A stretch of DNA of 64,000 nucleotides from Pseudomonadota bacterium (lineage in GTDB: Bacteria > Pseudomonadota > Gammaproteobacteria > Burkholderiales > UBA11063). Positions within the stretch are counted from its first letter, which is position 1; each line of letters opens with the position of its first letter. The stretch is from the NCBI GenBank assembly GCA_021298175.1, contig JAJTDW010000005.1, positions 1 through 64,000 on the forward strand, given 5' to 3'. Both the position numbers and the translations under genes were made by a program. Positions 63,079 through 64,000 of the stretch are shown here, in pieces. The notes beneath the pieces are model-generated. The model did not search any database. It was not told where the DNA came from and saw only the letters and a program-made list of their open reading frames with translations.

Positions 63079-64000
63079 CTACGATTCTTTACGGAGAATA
63101 AAATACCACCCACTAATAAATAAAAGAGTTGTGGGGGTTAATGAGGAAGCAATTGGATTCCAAGCAAATAATAATGCCATATACCCAACTAGTTTGGAAA
63201 CAAAGAAAAAGGCTACTCCGATTATGATACCAACAGTGAGTTTGGCTGCCAAATTAACATTTCGACGATTATTTGGCACAAAAGCAATGGCTAGTAATGC
63301 CATAGATAAACAAGCTATAGGATAGATCAATTTATTCCAAAAAGCAATCTCATAACGATTTATTGATTGATTTGCTTGCTCTAAATGATGCATATACTTA
63401 AGTAATGCGAATATAGACATATCCTCTGGAGCAATTACTAAAATATTAAAATAAGCTGGGTCAATTGAAGTTTTCCAAGAGTAATTTTGAAATTTTACTG
63501 CCTCTATATTCTGTTTGGTATAGTCTAAAACTGCAACATTTTTTAGGTTCCAGACTTTTGTATTTGCATCAAATGATCCTTCTATAGCACTTATATATTG
63601 TTGCAAAACTAAGCTCTCATTATAATAAAATATATTTACCCCAAGTATCGTATTATCTGGCATAACTTGCTTAATATTAATAAAAGTATTATACCCATCT
63701 TTACTCCAGATTCCAGAATGTAAATTGGTAGAAACTAACTGCCGCAGCTTGGTCATTTTATATACTTTAGCAAAATGGTCAGCATTAGGAGCAACAAGCT
63801 CACCCAAGGTAAAAGTTAAAACACTAAAAAATGCGCCAAAAATAAATAGAATTGCTGTAATCTTTTTTAATGAAACGCCACTGGTACGAATAATTGCATA
63901 TTCAGAATAATTAACTAAGCTTAACATTCCCAACATAACACCAATTAATACTGCTAATGGCATCAATAAATAGGCAAAGCTTGGCATTAAGGCTGTTATA
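63079..64000 (-). CDS. lptG: LPS export permease LptG, 5' end beyond window
   Basis: ...ITALMPSFAYLLMPLAVLIGVMLGMLSLVNYSEYAIIRTSGVSLKKI; frame stays open to the window edge. Confidence 0.85.
   Translation of the reverse strand, partial: ITALMPSFAYLLMPLAVLIGVMLGMLSLVNYSEYAIIRTSGVSLKKITAILFIFGAFFSVLTFTLGELVAPNADHFAKVYKMTKLRQLVSTNLHSGIWSKDGYNTFINIKQVMPDNTILGVNIFYYNESLVLQQYISAIEGSFDANTKVWNLKNVAVLDYTKQNIEAVKFQNYSWKTSIDPAYFNILVIAPEDMSIFALLKYMHHLEQANQSINRYEIAFWNKLIYPIACLSMALLAIAFVPNNRRNVNLAAKLTVGIIIGVAFFFVSKLVGYMALLFAWNPIASSLTPTTLLFISGWYFILRKES

Overview
AT-rich, gene-dense chromosomal window, mostly housekeeping genes. The aroQ-accB-accC-prmA order and a DUF3579-like gene suggest a low-GC betaproteobacterium; this is inference. 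Main blocks: pyruvate dehydrogenase (aceE, a diiron ferritin-like gene, aceF); tal/ispE; tRNA-Gln; prs; comF back-to-back with a BioC-like methyltransferase; tRNA-Lys; an L,D-transpeptidase; NfeD/SPFH; nadA plus two GT9 genes and rfbD; ctpA-ispF-trxB-minE-minD-minC; a 1008-aa MORN/J-domain-like protein; MscS; Uup; a HigBA-like toxin-antitoxin cassette with a coupled membrane protein; recQ-lgt; mdh; prfB with a +1 programmed frameshift; a four-gene CsgG-like/COG3014/YcfL/LpoB envelope operon; fumC; recD/recB; argS; trhP; rpsT; lpd-odhB; acpP; aroQ-accB-accC-prmA; partial lptG. No rRNA, CRISPR array or complete transposase was seen. Most interesting points: (i) a 103-bp imperfect-palindromic repeat in three equal-length copies with covarying arm changes, plus a degenerate copy that supplies the fumC stop codon; (ii) a short DUF692/MNIO N-terminal remnant next to a small secreted-peptide ORF, possibly a decayed bufferin-like RiPP locus; (iii) the MORN plus HPD-motif protein; (iv) a HigBA / 34-aa peptide / membrane-protein cassette; (v) a palindromic repeat-peptide insertion in RecD just before Walker A; (vi) perfect operator-like palindromes at aceE/tal and upstream of a lipoprotein. 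All calls come from reading the sequence; no database search was run.
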